A DNA stretch of 64,000 bases from positions 744,001-808,000 of the forward strand of contig JAPXFQ010002620.1 in assembly GCA_028564705.1 (NCBI GenBank), read 5' to 3'. The first letter of the stretch is position 1, and each line of letters begins with the position of its first letter. Of this stretch, positions 36,476-48,464 are shown piece by piece. The position numbers and the translations under genes were made by a program. Under the pieces are notes generated by a model. It searched no databases and was not told the DNA's origin. It was given only the letters and a program-made list of their open reading frames with translations. Origin of the DNA: Apricaphanius iberus (lineage: Eukaryota > Chordata > Actinopteri > Cyprinodontiformes > Aphaniidae).

Positions 36476-39470
36476 CTAATTCCCTGATGTCTGACAAGAT
36501 AAATGTAAAAAAGAAATTAAAATTTCTAATTTCCAGTTTCCTGTCCGATCCCATGGATTATTTCCTTGCAGTCTAGCTATGTCCGTTTTAAATGCAGCAG
36601 ACCATATAAAGAAACAGTAACCAAGATTTGATAAAACAAGGGATTGGACAACCGGCTTAAGAATTACTGGAGTGACAAAGTAAGAACACCTTCTCACCAC
36701 AGTAATAGCTCTACCCATTTTACTAATCCCATGGTCAATATGAGGTGACCATGAGAGATGGTGATCCACTCTAACACCTAAGAGCTTCATTTGCTGAACT
36801 TGTTCTAATGCGCCACCTTCAATCATCAACATCAAACGATAAGTATCACGTAGATGTTGTTTACTACCAATAAGCATAGATTTTGGTTTAGAAACATTTA
36901 ATATCATATTATTGCTTTTAACCCATTTGACGACCGCAGCCAACTCATCCTGTAATATATTTGAGATCTTATTCACGTTAGGATTGGAATAATACATGGT
37001 AGAGTCGTCAGTTTACATTGTAACTTCAGATTTATTTAATCCATAAGGTAAATCATTTGAATATATGGAGAAAAGGAGGGGGCCGAGGCAACTACCTTGA
37101 GGTATGCCACAGTGGATACCAGATTCTTTAGATAAGGAACCATTATAAAAGACCTGCTGACTTCAGTCAGTCAAATAATCCCTTATAAGAAACAAGGATC
37201 TTGTGGACAACACATAACACCTTAACTTGGCAATAAGTAGGTCATGATTGATTAGATCAAACACTGCACTAAAGTCTAAAAGTACAGTCCCTACTAAACT
37301 ACCATTATCTAATACTGGTACCAGTTATCAGTCGTATGGACCAGCGCAGTAGTAGTGGAATGACATGGTTTATTAGCATGCTGGAACCTGGTAAGCAAGC
37401 TGTAGTCTAAAAAATATTTTTTGACTTGGTCACATATTATAGTCTTCATAATCAGAAGGCTCTATACTTTTTCTACATTGACCGTTGTTAGATCAAAAAC
37501 ACATGGCTTATTGGCCATTATTACGTTCTTAATGATATATGAAGAGGATACAGACTCACCAACACTCATGCCAGCTTTCAATCTTTGAATTTTATCATCA
37601 TAGTAATCGTTAAAGTAATTGGCTATATCTTTACGTTTAGAAATGCATCCAATATCAGTTTCAATATTACCTGGAGCAGAGTTTGCATTTCGCCCAGAAA
37701 GCGAATTAAATATTTTCCAGATCATTTTACAATCATGACCAACCTCACTGAATTTCCTCATGTAGTGTAGTCTCTTTTTGTGTGTTTAGTTTAGTAACAA
37801 AGTTTCTTAACTTACGGAACTTAGCCCAGTCCAACTGATTTCCTGATTTAACCGAAGTCCTCTTAGCAGCCTCTCTCTCTGACATAGCAGCCATTAACTC
37901 TGTATCTAACCAAGGTACATAGTTAGACTTAACCAATCTCCTCTTTAATGGGTTGTATTCAGAGCAGATGTCATCCCAATTAATTTTCTCAAGGTCAGAG
38001 AAAAAGTCTTCAACGTTCAATTTATTAAAAACCCTTTTATAAAGAATCTTTGGTACAGCTTTTGGAGGTTTAATTTTCCTATTAATAGCCACAAGACGGT
38101 GATCACTAAAACCAACAGGTATGGCAATTATATTGTTACTGGATTTAAGCACGTTTGTATAAATGTGATCAATACAAGTAGAAGATACACCTGCAGCATC
38201 AGTCTTGACTCTTGTCGGAACCGAGATTAATTGGTTTAAGTTACAAGCAGAACATAATGAAAACATTTTCTTCCGAACTGGACATTTCATATCCAGCCAG
38301 TTTATGTTCATATCTCCTAATAAAAATAAATCTTTGTTGTCCTCAGATACTTTACTCATCATTTCACAAATGTTATCTGTATACAATATATTTGAATTTG
38401 GGGGTCTATAGATACACTCAACCAAGATTGTTTTTTTATAGAGAGGCTGTATCTGAACCCATATATTTTCAATAGTCTGTTGCGTTAGATCAAGCCTTAA
38501 TAAATAAAGCAATGCCTCCTGCAAATGCGTCTCTATCCTTTCTGTACAATGTATAACCATAAATTCTAAGTACACTATTGTCAAAGGTACAGTCTACATG
38601 TGTCTCAGAAAGTGCAAGTATACACAAATTATTTGTCATTAGTAGATATTCAACCTCATGAACTTTGTTTCTTAGACTACAAATATTGACACGGGCAATA
38701 GAGAACACTTTAGAGGTATACCCAGGTATATTCATCATCATTTAAAATGGTTATAGATAGTTAAAATCATGCATACCAGTCCAAGTGCCTACACATTCAG
38801 TGGCCTTGGTTTAACGATCAGTTTATCTTATTTCAAGAAAACCAGATCGCCCCGCTCCCTTGCTGCCTTGAGTTTAGGAAGTAGCTCTCTTCTCTTCTTT
38901 CTGACTGAGTCCATAAAATCCTCATTGATGTAAACATTGGTACCTTTCAACTTACGTGCAACTGCGAGGATACATTGTCTTTAAAATGTTGCAGTCTAAC
39001 AAAGATTGGCCGTGGCCTGCCCTGGTCTCTGTATTGTCGTAAACGAGAAACACCATCCGTCGCAATGTCAACGCTGTCCAAGCCCAACTTTTTTGTAATT
39101 AGTTGCCGGATCTTCGATTCCAAAGCCACGAGTTTCTCCTCCCTTTCATCAGCTATCCCATCCACCACAATATTATTTCTTCTTGTGTGATTTTCAAAAT
39201 ACTCCAACTTCTCAGACAACAACTTCAGCTCCCTACGAGTGCAGTTTATTTCAGTGTCAAACGCGGCCAACGTAGAAATAGTGCGTTTTTCCTCAGGTCG
39301 ACTTGAAAATTATCTTGCTGTTGTTTGATTAAGTCCTTGTAAAAGTCCTTTTGTTGTCCCAGCATAGCAGTTAGCATGCTAATACTAGTATAGCAGTCCT
39401 CCTTTGCTGGTTTAGGTTTTGGAGGCATAATCAGTGGCCTCGGCTTCAGACCAAATTTCAGTTGCATTAA
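36476..39470 (-). mobile_element. Non-LTR retrotransposon (jockey/CR1-like, clade not assigned)
   Basis: On the minus strand an ORF1 remnant (39467-38947) has a coiled coil and an L1-ORF1-like RNNIVVDGIADEREEK. The endonuclease (38741-37745) has ARVNICSLRNKVHEVEYLL, CIYRPPNSNILYTD, LFLLGDMNINWLDMK and GFSDHRLVAI. The RT region (37460-36476) shows CHSTTTALVHTTDNWYQYLD (with shifts), a GIPQGSCLGPLLFSIYSNDL stretch and the C-terminal NLGYCFFIWSAAFK. The catalytic YADD reads stop-T-D-D near 37010. Sequence order is complete but it is inactive. Confidence 0.82.
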
Positions 39471-39499
39471 AAATAAACCAAAAGTTTTAAAAACTGGTT

Positions 39500-42426
39500 A
39501 CCAGGAACAGAAAATGTCCTACTGCTTCATTGCTCAGCTGAAATCTTTAAACAAATGTACTGCTCTACCCCATCCCCCCAACACCGCCCAACACACAAGC
39601 TGGTAGATAACTTTTTCTCTAAAGTCTCGGACATCATTGATAGCATTGCTCTAACTAAAATTAAAGTAGTCTCAGGTACAAATAAATCTCCATGGACCAG
39701 CAATCCTCTAGTGCGTAGTAAAAAAGGGAGTACTGCCAGGCCGAAAGAAAATGGAGGAAAACTCAACTTCAGGTTCGCTATGAGATCTACAAAAAAAGGC
39801 TGAACAAATATAACTTAACTTAACTTCCATAGCCTGCTTCTGAGAAAAAAACAACGCTTCCTCTGTTGCCGTATGTTCGGAACTATGGTGGATCGTAACT
39901 AGAAAGTGACTTGGCTTTATTAGCTAGATAAAGCTAGACAACGTTGACATAGGGTGCATCAGGGCCCATTATTCAGATGCGTTCTGAGTTTGGGGAGTTT
40001 AACCATTTGCCCCAGGAGCTGCTTATGGATGAGGTTCGCTTTCAGTGCTACTTCAGTCTGTCCCACGCCTAATTTTATGACCTCCTCAGCCGCATCGGAG
40101 CTTAAATCTCCTACCAGGACACCGACTACAGGTTCTCTGTTCCTCTTTAGGAGTGCCTGTCCATCTGACTTCGGTAAGTGTTATTTATGATTTTTTAAAT
40201 CTGCGTTTGTTGAAAATGTTTTCACTGGACCCGCGCTTCATTCCAGATACATGAATAGTGACATAACTGCAGTGAGACGCTCTGATTGGTTGCCGCACTG
40301 CGTTAACTGCGTTGGGTCCGTCAAAAGTTCAGCTTGCTGAACTTCTGTGACGCATGCGTTGGTACGTTGCTGTATGAAACGCAAGCGTCGTTGACGGACC
40401 TCTGACGTACTCTACTATAGACTTTACATGTAATCTTGCCGCAACTGACGCTAAAGCATTGGGCCTGGTCTGAATGCAGCGTTAATCAATCACATCTTGA
40501 TGAAATTATTAAACAGCTAAGCTCCTCCTCTTGGTGCCTTGATATTTTTCCCACACCTTTTTGTAAGGAAAGTTCTCCCTGTCATTAAGTCTGATCTGAT
40601 GCAAATAGGTAACTTATCCCTCCAGTCAGGTGTCTTCCCCCAGGCCCTCAAAACAGCAGTTATCAAACCCCTATTAAAGAAAAACAACCTAGATAATACA
40701 CTGATGCAGAACTATAAGCCAATCTCTAATCTCCCATTCATCAGCAAGATTAGTGAAAAAGCTGTATCTCAACGGTAACTACATTCCTGACAATAAACAA
40801 CTTTTTTGATACTTTTCAGTCTGGTTTCCGTTCCCATCACAGCACTGAGACTGCCCTTGTCAAAGTTTTCAATGACATCCACATAAATACAGAAAGTGGC
40901 AGAACCACAGTTCTGGTTCTGTTGGACCTCAGTGCAGCGTTTGATACTGTTGATCATAAAATATTATTAGAACAACTGGAGAGCTGAATCGGATTCACTG
41001 GTACAGCACTTCAATGGTTTGAGTCTCACCTCAAGAACAGGAAGTTCTTTGTGTCAATCGGATATTTCTCATCAGAAAAAACAGGAATCACATGTGGGGT
41101 CCCCCAGGGCACCATCCTGGGTCCCCTCCCATTCAATATTTATATGCTCCCACTAACCAAATTTATAGCAGCCAATAAGATTAGTTACCATAGCTATGCA
41201 GATGACACAAACCTATACATTACATTGTCACCAGGTGACTTTGATTCTAGCTATACCTTAAATGAATGCATTGAACAAATCAATGACTGGATGTCCCATA
41301 ACTTTCTCCAGCTAAACAGAAACAAAACAGAAGTAACTATTTTTGGACCTAAGGAGGAATGATCCAGAATCAGCACACAGCTTCAGCTAATACAACTAAA
41401 AACGATTCATCAGGCCAGTAATCTAGGTGTAATAATGGAGTCAGACCTGAACCTCCAGGGTCACATAAAGGCAATAACAAGGTCGGCCTTCTATCAGCTG
41501 AAGAACATCTCTAGGATTAAAGGACTGATGTCACAGAAGGAACTTGAAAAAATGATCCATGTGTTTTTCTTTAGTTGGATTGATTACTGCAACAGCGTCC
41601 TCACAGGTCTACCTAAAAAGTAAATCAGACAGCTGCAGCTGATCAAGAATGCTGCTGCCCATGTCCTCACTAGAACCAGGAAAGTAGAACACATTATCCC
41701 AGTTCTTAAGTCCTTACACTGGCTCCCTGTAGCTCAGATAATAGACTTTAAGAAAGTCCTACTAGTTTATAAATCACTGAATGGTTTAGCACCAAAGTAT
41801 GTTGGAGATGTGTTGTCACTATAACAACCCAGCAGACCACTCAGGTCCTCCAACTCTAGCTTACTAAACATTCCTAGAATTAGAACTAAACAGAAAGAGG
41901 CAGCTTTGAGCTTCTATGCTCCACAAATCTGGAACAAACTTCCAGAAGAATGCAAAAATGCTGAATCGTTAGGCTCTTTTAAATTAAAGATTAAAACTCT
42001 ACTATTCAGAGCTGCCTTTGAGTCCTAAATTGCGTTTTTGACCACTATTTGATTCTCGTGATGTGATTTTTATTCTTATTTTTTAACCGATTTTGTTTTA
42101 TCTGTTTTTTAATCTATATTATTTTGCATAAATTTGTTGTTTATTGATAGATTAATTGATTGTGTTATATCTGTTTTTAATCTATATTATTTTATACAAA
42201 TATACATTCGTTCTTTACACCTTCTCTTTTTATTCTTATGTTTTAATTGTTTTTAAATTTCATACTTTATTTTTCATTCTTTAGTTACTAAATGCATTTC
42301 TTTTAGTAATGATGTTTTAATTTTTGCATTTTTATCATGTATTTGGTTTATTTAACACTGAATCATGTAAAGCACCTTGAATTGCCTTCATGTTGAAAGT
42401 GTGGAATAAAATGTCCTTGCCTTGCC
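39500..42426 (+). mobile_element. L2-type LINE with internal Harbinger relic
   Basis: The left part (39540-39815) encodes NFFSKVSDIIDSIALTKIKV and RPKENGGK. After the interruption it resumes at about 40489 with [77 protein letters not shown] and an intact [12 protein letters not shown] (near 41195). Then come WIDYCNSVLTGLP and LHWLPVAQIIDFKKVL, and a 3' UTR ending in aaagcaccttgaattgcctt and a (ccttg)n tail at 42425. Several stops break the frame. Confidence 0.87.
39830..40488 (+). pseudogene. PIF/Harbinger transposase relic
   Basis: One plus frame (about 40029-40175) reads DEVRFQCYFSLSHA, stop, FYDLLSRIGA, stop, ISYQDTDYRFSVPL. This is the N-terminal part of a HARBI1-like nuclease, with three stop codons. 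The catalytic part is missing. Its right side shares terminal sequence with 21301-21480. Confidence 0.75.
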
Positions 42427-42539
42427 TAAAAATAAATATTCCGTCAAAGTTTGCAGTTCCCCTGGTCTACCACTAGATGCTGGGCATAAGCATTATCAGA
42501 GCTAAGGAGGAAGAGCATCCCTGATGTTAAGGGAAAATC

Positions 42540-42965
42540 ATAACACAGCACATCTATGGTCATTACTTGACTGGAGTAGCTCAGAGTGTATAAACCACTG
42601 TAAACTAAATAAATACCATTATTCAGTCAATATTAGGAGAAAACAATAGAACTGATCATTTAAAAGAAATAAAACTGGCCCTAGACCCAGAGAGAGAATT
42701 TACCCTTAAAACATTGAATATCTACTAAAAACACAAGATAGATAAGATAATAGGTCTACTAAGGTGGATTGGATGGGATGAAAATTTTGAACCAGAAGAA
42801 ACATTTATACAACAATGGACAGAAAAAGGCATGACGGCTATATGTCAAACCCAAAAAAGTGAACATGCTTTGCCATCACAAACTTAATTTACATACCAAC
42901 TAAGTAAGGATCTGTATAGGTATGTACAATTGAGAGACTACTATACACAAATCAAAGATTAAAGA
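42540..42965 (+). pseudogene. Orphan L1 ORF2 3' fragment
   Basis: One frame reads LLRWIGWDENFEPEETFIQQ, WTEKGMTAICQTQKSEHALP and, after one stop, YQLSKDLYRYVQLRDYYTQI, the C-terminal part typical of fish L1 ORF2. It begins where the L1 at 30-33.6 kb breaks off in family order, but 9 kb away. Confidence 0.65.
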
Positions 42966-43229
42966 TTAGAAATAATGCATGTATGGTTCATTCTTCTTCT
43001 TCCTCCATTCCTCTTTTCCATTTATTTTTTTCCATTTCAAAATAAAATCAGAAAAAATAATCAGTTCACTGTTTTGTGCTTTGCTTTAAAACAGTTTGAA
43101 AAACAAAAAATAGAGAAAGAAAAAAAAGCTTATTTTCCTAATTTGCAGGTAAAAACAAACAAAAAGAAGCTTTGTCCCCTTCAGTGGAAATGGTCTACAA
43201 CACTTTTTGTATCTGTAGCTGCAATATTA

Positions 43230-44190
43230 TTTCCCCCCTGCCTCACTGCAGCCAAGGAGGCGGATATGACAGTCTTCACTTCTGTTCTATTTCTGGGTAA
43301 AATGACGATAGGTAGTCATGTTAAAATTGTTACTTTATTAGTCTTCCAGTTAATAAATTAATACAAATAAATCTGTGTGTGTGTTTTGTGATTTTTGTTT
43401 TAAATGGCGAGAATTGAAGTCTGAATCACGTTCATTAAAACCGGAGGGGTATCAGCCACCAATATTGTTTTCTTTCACATCGTGTCCATTTTATTAATCC
43501 CCGATGTTAAAAGATAGAAGCTGACTCTGCTGGACACGATAACGATGCTTCCTGAACAGAAATATGTAGGATTATTAGTATTATGAAGACATATTTCCTC
43601 TCTTTTAATAGGAAAAAAAAATCGTTTTAGCAAAAGGGGAATATTTCAGCCTGACTTTCATACTCTGTTATACTGTTTTTATACCCCATGAGGCAGATGG
43701 TAAACCATTCATTTTGTGTTTTCGGTCATTCATTCTTAACATCATACAGCATATTTTAGCTGCTGGAAATATTCCGTTTCCCTCTTCACAACATAAGAAC
43801 AAAGTTATTTGCAGATCTGTCTTTAAAAGTGCTTAGTCCATTCAACATGGACACTTAGTCTTGTGAATATGAAGAAATTACGTCTTACTTTACCAAAGTT
43901 ACAAGGGGGAACTATATATTTCAGCTGCCTAAAATATTCTGTTCCCCCCTCATAACATGGGAACAAAATAACTTACACGCACGCCTGTCATTTATAGTAT
44001 TCAACTGCTTTAGATTTTTGGAAAAATAATGTTTATTTTTATTAATTCATTTATTAGAAGATTAATAAAGTAACAACTTTAACATGACTCCCTATCGTAA
44101 TGTTACAGAGAAACAGATAAGAAGTGGCATGAAGACTGTGGGATCCACCTCTCTGGCTAAAGGGCGCGCTCCCGACCTAAAACCTGTACT
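43230..44190. mobile_element. Long inverted-repeat (foldback/MITE-like) element
   Basis: About 150 bp at 43230-43380 (gccaaggaggcggatatgac, acgataggtagtcatgttaa) recurs in reverse at 44030-44190 (gtcatgttaaag... as tttaacatgactccctatcg). The interior holds a second, direct repeat (aatattccgtttccctcttc and aatattctgttcccccctca). No transposase was found. Confidence 0.7.
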
Positions 44191-44644
44191 TCTGGTTTTG
44201 CAACCAATCCTGGATTTTGCAATATAGGTTAAAGAATACTCATGTAAAAATCCATCACTGTGGTTTTTGTATTTGTTAAATATCATGTTTTAACTTTTGG
44301 CTTTCAAAAACTGAAAAAAACAAAAAAACTACATGGTTTATTGTTTTTGGGGGGGATTTTATTTTGACATAGAAAAACCAAAGAACAAACCATGCACAGA
44401 CAGAAAAAGGAACCCAATCATTCCCACATTTTTACAGGTTTATGGGAATTCTACACCTAAAATTGTGTCAATGCTGTATGAAACTTAAATAAAATCACAG
44501 AGTCGTTTTATTCTATATGTAAAATCAAGTTGGGAAAAAGAAAATTGAAATCCATAATCATGAAACAGTGTTGGCGGTTCGAATTCCTCCAAAAAAACTT
44601 GAGTGGAACACTTGTAGTTTACAGCTATAAACTCAGTACCTCAC

Positions 44645-44798
44645 CTCTACTGAAGGAACCCCATCTGTAGGTCTCTTCTGAGGTGTTGATGGCTCACAGG
44701 CTTGTTGGAGGGCACCTGCTTGTGACTTGGTGCCGTTGACGGAGGAACCAATCAAGCGCTTCTTGCCACGAGGAACTAGTACAGGCTGCCCTGACGAC
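44645..44798 (-). CDS. ehbp1l1: ehbp1l1 exon with VPRGKKRLIGSS motif
   Basis: The acceptor is GGTTTTGCTAG and the donor is GTAGAG|GTGAGG. One leading base, then 51 codons, ends exactly at a codon boundary (phase 0), as the next exon requires. It begins SSGQPVLVPRGKKRLIGSSV and continues TPQKRPTDGVPSVE. Confidence 0.85.
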
Positions 44799-44949
44799 CT
44801 AGCAAAACCACAACAGTACATGAATACATGTTTTTCTTTCACAAACACCTGTTACGTATCACCTTTCAATCTGCTAAAAATCCCACATCCATTTAACATT
44901 TTTGTTGATTACATCCTGCAATAATTTAATGTTTAGTGACTAACCTTAC

Positions 44950-46917
44950 CTTTGATTCTCTGAACAACCAGCAGCTACATCTACAGACACAAAGTCCAAC
45001 TCTTCATCTGTCACTTTCCTTCTTGTGCTAATTCCCATGAATTTGGTCTCTGTTTTATGTTCTATATGCAGCCAGTCATCCTGAGAGGAAGTAACAGTGA
45101 CAGTCGTAGACCTATTAATCTCTCTTTCCAGGACCTTTTGGATGTTCTCCGTCTCTGAAACAACTTTCTTTTCATTCTGTAAGGTGTTTGTAACAAGTGG
45201 TTCATCTGTAAAGGTCCAATCCTTTGAGATTTCATCCTGAACCTCTTCACTATCTTCTAGAGACTGTGTCTGAGTAAACACTTCCTGCATTGCTTCTAGT
45301 ACATCCCTCTCCAACTGCAACAGAACTTCTTCTTCACGCTGGACTGTAATTGAACCTCCATCAGATTTCAAACAGAAATCAAGAGACACTGACCCTTCCT
45401 TTGTTTTTTTGCTACATGTTTCATCTGGGTTTGTCTGAGGTAATTTAATTTCTTTCAAAGATGAAATGTATAAAGATGGCATTTGAGTGTTTTCAAGTTG
45501 TTTCTGGGCTTGATGAAATGGTTTCTGATTTTGTTTGACTACTTTAGTATCAGTAACAAGAGGAAAGTTGTCTACATGGGAACCAGTTTTTGAGTTCTCT
45601 AGGAATGGACCACAGGAACGTTTCCTTCTTTCTTTGGGTATAGGACAACATGAGGGTCCAGGTGTTTTTTCTGAAGAGTCACCACACACTGCATAAATGC
45701 TTTGCTCAAGTCTCCCACCTGAAGGTGCAGAAGATTCAGCTGAAAGATTCAAACAGTCTTTACTCTGTTCATTTTGTGGCAGCTCTTCAGCTCTAGAAAG
45801 ACTATACAACAGACCACTTCGCTCTTCTGTCAGTGTTTCTTTGCCATGGGAATCCTGAGATGCACCTATTGCAGTAATACACTTGTCTGGGATGGAGCCA
45901 CTCATATGTTTTCTGCCACGAGGCTTTGGAACAGGATTTTTTATTTGCTCATACCATTCCGCATTTTTTAGAGCTAATAAATCTTCTGCCTTTTGAATTG
46001 TCATATTTGATAAAGGAGCAAATTTGTTACCAGCTAAAGGCAGCTGGTAAACTTGTTGGGAATCATCTGTTTTCGTGATGTCCTTGTCATTGTTGAGTCT
46101 CCCCGTTTTGACTCGTTTTGGAATATGTATCTTTTTGATGATTGACAAAGAGGGATAGTGCTCATCATCTAAAACATCTGGCCTAAGGGGAAGTTTCTTC
46201 TCTTCAGTTGCTTCCAAAGAAAGCACTGTGTTAGAAAACGGTTGAATACAGGCTGAACAATCTTTATTATGGCCATCCAGAGCACTAGAGGGTTGTTCTG
46301 TGTCCTTCGAGCTAACAAGCTCTCTGTCTATCTGTAGAGATGGATTCTGAAACAAATCAATTGGTAGAAAAGGTCCTGTTGTTGTTTTTTCCGTCGGTGT
46401 CTTTTGTGAAACAACTGTGTTTGACTGTCCTTCATTGTCCAAAGCAGATATAATTTGAGATTGGACGGAGCAGGAATGGATAGGGTCTGGATGTAAAGAA
46501 GTCTCACAGATGGCCTCCTTCCTTTCAGACTGAGCGAGAACAACTCTTGGGACAGGCTTACGAAACAAAGCAACTGCATTTTGGTCTGTTAAGTTCTCCC
46601 TCTTTCTGTTTGGCCTTAATGGAACTACACATATCTCTTGATCACTCTCAATCAGCTCAGATGAAACTCTCGTCTTTGATTTTTTTTCTTGCTGATGAAC
46701 AGCAATGTCACTTTGTGGCACCACTGGACAATTGTCTGGATTACACATTGGTCTGTCCAAGGGCAAATCAAATAGTGCATTTCCTTCTTCGTTAACATCT
46801 GTAGGCTGAAGGGTAGTTGCAGTCAGTTCTTTTGAGCCTGTTTGTGACGGGCTTAGAGAAAAGAGAAGACAAACTTCAGAATTAGCTATTGTGCCATGCA
46901 CAGATTTTTTATCCTTT
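44950..46917 (-). CDS. ehbp1l1: ehbp1l1 second large exon, disordered, with PVPKPRG motif
   Basis: The exon has 1,968 bp and 655 full codons, with acceptor TTTTTTTTGCAG and donor CAAAG|GTAAGG, symmetric in phase 2. It is rich in Ser, Glu and Lys and is probably disordered. A basic Pro motif, NPVPKPRGRKHMSGS, lies in its middle, and a related one (QPVLVPRGKKRLIGS) opens the next exon. Near the C-terminal end an acidic helix-forming segment, EVLLQLERDVLEAMQEVF, stands out as possibly folded. I see no CP..GFPS repeat here. It lies just upstream of the CH-domain exons, separated by a 20.8-kb intron. Confidence 0.87.
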
Positions 46918-47176
46918 CTGCAAAAAAAACTAAAGATTAAATTAGATAAAAGCGTCCTGTGAAATTTTAAATGTTCTTAAACTATTTTTAAATAATGAAT
47001 CTTTTATTTGCATGATTTAATGTAGTTTCAGAGATGAAAAAAAAATAAAAAGCTACAACATCACACAAGTTGGTCACTATTTTCTGATTGGTATGATGAT
47101 CACAAGATAAAGTATATCAACAAAAATCAAAGTTTAGGTCACACACCATGCAGCCAAAAAACAGTCCATCACTCAC

Positions 47177-47677
47177 CCTTGCTCTGATTGAGAAGAGGAC
47201 AAGGCCTGGTGTCTTGTATGTAAACCTTCCAGGTACTTTGATGTTTGAACAGAGTTCTGCTCAATCAGCAACTTCTTCTTTGAATGGTGCTGATTCAGAG
47301 ACAGCTCATGTTCATCTGTTCCCTCACTAACTCCTTTTTTAGCCCTTCTGTCCTCTGTGAGTGGCCATTGCTTTATACTTGAAACAAAAAAGCTGTCCTC
47401 ATTGTCAGTAGTTGCTAATGAAGGGACCAACTTATCATCCACCAAGTCCCACATGTATGGTTCGACACTTGTTGGATACTCTTGGTTAGCGTGAATGCTC
47501 TCAAAATTGTCATGTATCAGTTGTGGAGGAGTTCTGCTATCAGTAAAACATGGCAAAAACTCTGCAGAAGGAGTTGACATCCTGTTCTTTAGGTGCACAG
47601 AAGGAAAAGCAAGTGGGTGATCAATGTCCTCTAAAGCAGAGCTAGATGGCCCCAGGATGGATGCTACGGTTTCACAA
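47177..47677 (-). CDS. ehbp1l1: ehbp1l1 exon, Ser/Asp-rich linker
   Basis: The acceptor is CATTCCTTACAG and the donor is CAAGG|GTGAGT. It is 501 bp and symmetric in phase 2. It begins CETVASILGPSSSALEDIDH and contains a WDLVDDKLVPS segment. The open frame extends upstream past the acceptor but only into a hydrophobic intronic stretch, so the start seen in the raw frame is not real. Confidence 0.83.
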
Positions 47678-47896
47678 CTGTAAGGAATGAATGGGCAAGG
47701 AGTACTGAACATGTAAGTAATTACAAAAACAAAAATAAGTTTAATAAAAATACTTCTTTCTAAATTTAATCCAATTTGAAAAAAATGCATTCAAAATTGA
47801 AAGTAGGTATAATTTCACATTCTCTTTTTTTCAATATCCACAATTAATACATAGTAGATGATATTTGTTGTTGTTTTAGACTAATCTTTAACTCAC

Positions 47897-48103
47897 CCTT
47901 TATAAAAAGCACCAACCAGGGCTTTTACTAACTCGGACGTCTCCTCTGCATTTGCTGACAAGGAATGTTCTGTCTGTTTTTCCGAGACTGATCCCTCTGC
48001 CTCCAAAACTTCCCATCCAAAAAGTCCTGCTGTCTCTGGTGTATCCCACGATTTATTCCCTGTCTGTATTTCTTCTGCTCCTTTCCTCTCTACACAGAAT
48101 TCG
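47897..48103 (-). CDS. ehbp1l1: ehbp1l1 exon, acidic linker
   Basis: The acceptor is GGGTTCTCAG and the donor is AAAGG|GTGAGT. It is 207 bp and symmetric (phase 2 on both sides). It encodes EFCVERKGAEEIQTGNKSWD and ends VKALVGAFYK. The composition is charged, with no recognised domain. Confidence 0.82.
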
Positions 48104-48318
48104 CTGAGAACCCACATACAAAAGCTTTAAAATTGAGATCTATAAAGTGGTCACTGAATAAAATTGCATAATTAAATGTAGTCTGAACTATCATGCTCAA
48201 TCTGCAGAACTTTACCATTCACTGTGCAAATAGCATTCTGAGTCTCAAACGATCTATGTTAAGCAAGCACTATGGTTTCACAGCAAAACACACAGGAGCA
48301 CAGGCCTCTGCCACTTAC

Positions 48319-48367
48319 CCAATATATAGACACCGATCTACACTTTGCTTTGCACCCCAACTTTCTT
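48319..48367 (-). CDS. ehbp1l1: ehbp1l1 49-bp micro-exon
   Basis: The acceptor is TTTTTAACAG and the donor is TTGG|GTAAGTG. The exon encodes ESWGAKQSVDRCLYI. It takes the phase-1 donor of the giant exon and returns to phase 2. Giant exon plus this exon total 4,392 bp, a multiple of three, so the pair forms an in-frame skippable cassette. Confidence 0.8.
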
Positions 48368-48464
48368 CTGTTAAAAATGCAACAAGATAAGTATTTAAAA
48401 AGAAACAAGCCAAAAATCTGCGTATTACGTGGAATGTGAATGTTGAACACTCCAAATGTCTCAC

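Noticed and set aside
42975..43361. 128-codon plus-strand open frame
   Set aside because: It has low-complexity Lys/Phe composition, runs into the foldback element and has no family resemblance.
48259..48464. Continuation of the giant open frame below 48465
   Set aside because: A good GTGAGAC donor at 48464 and the phase of the next exon show that the frame leaves here. The continuation becomes hydrophobic and Cys-rich, like intron.
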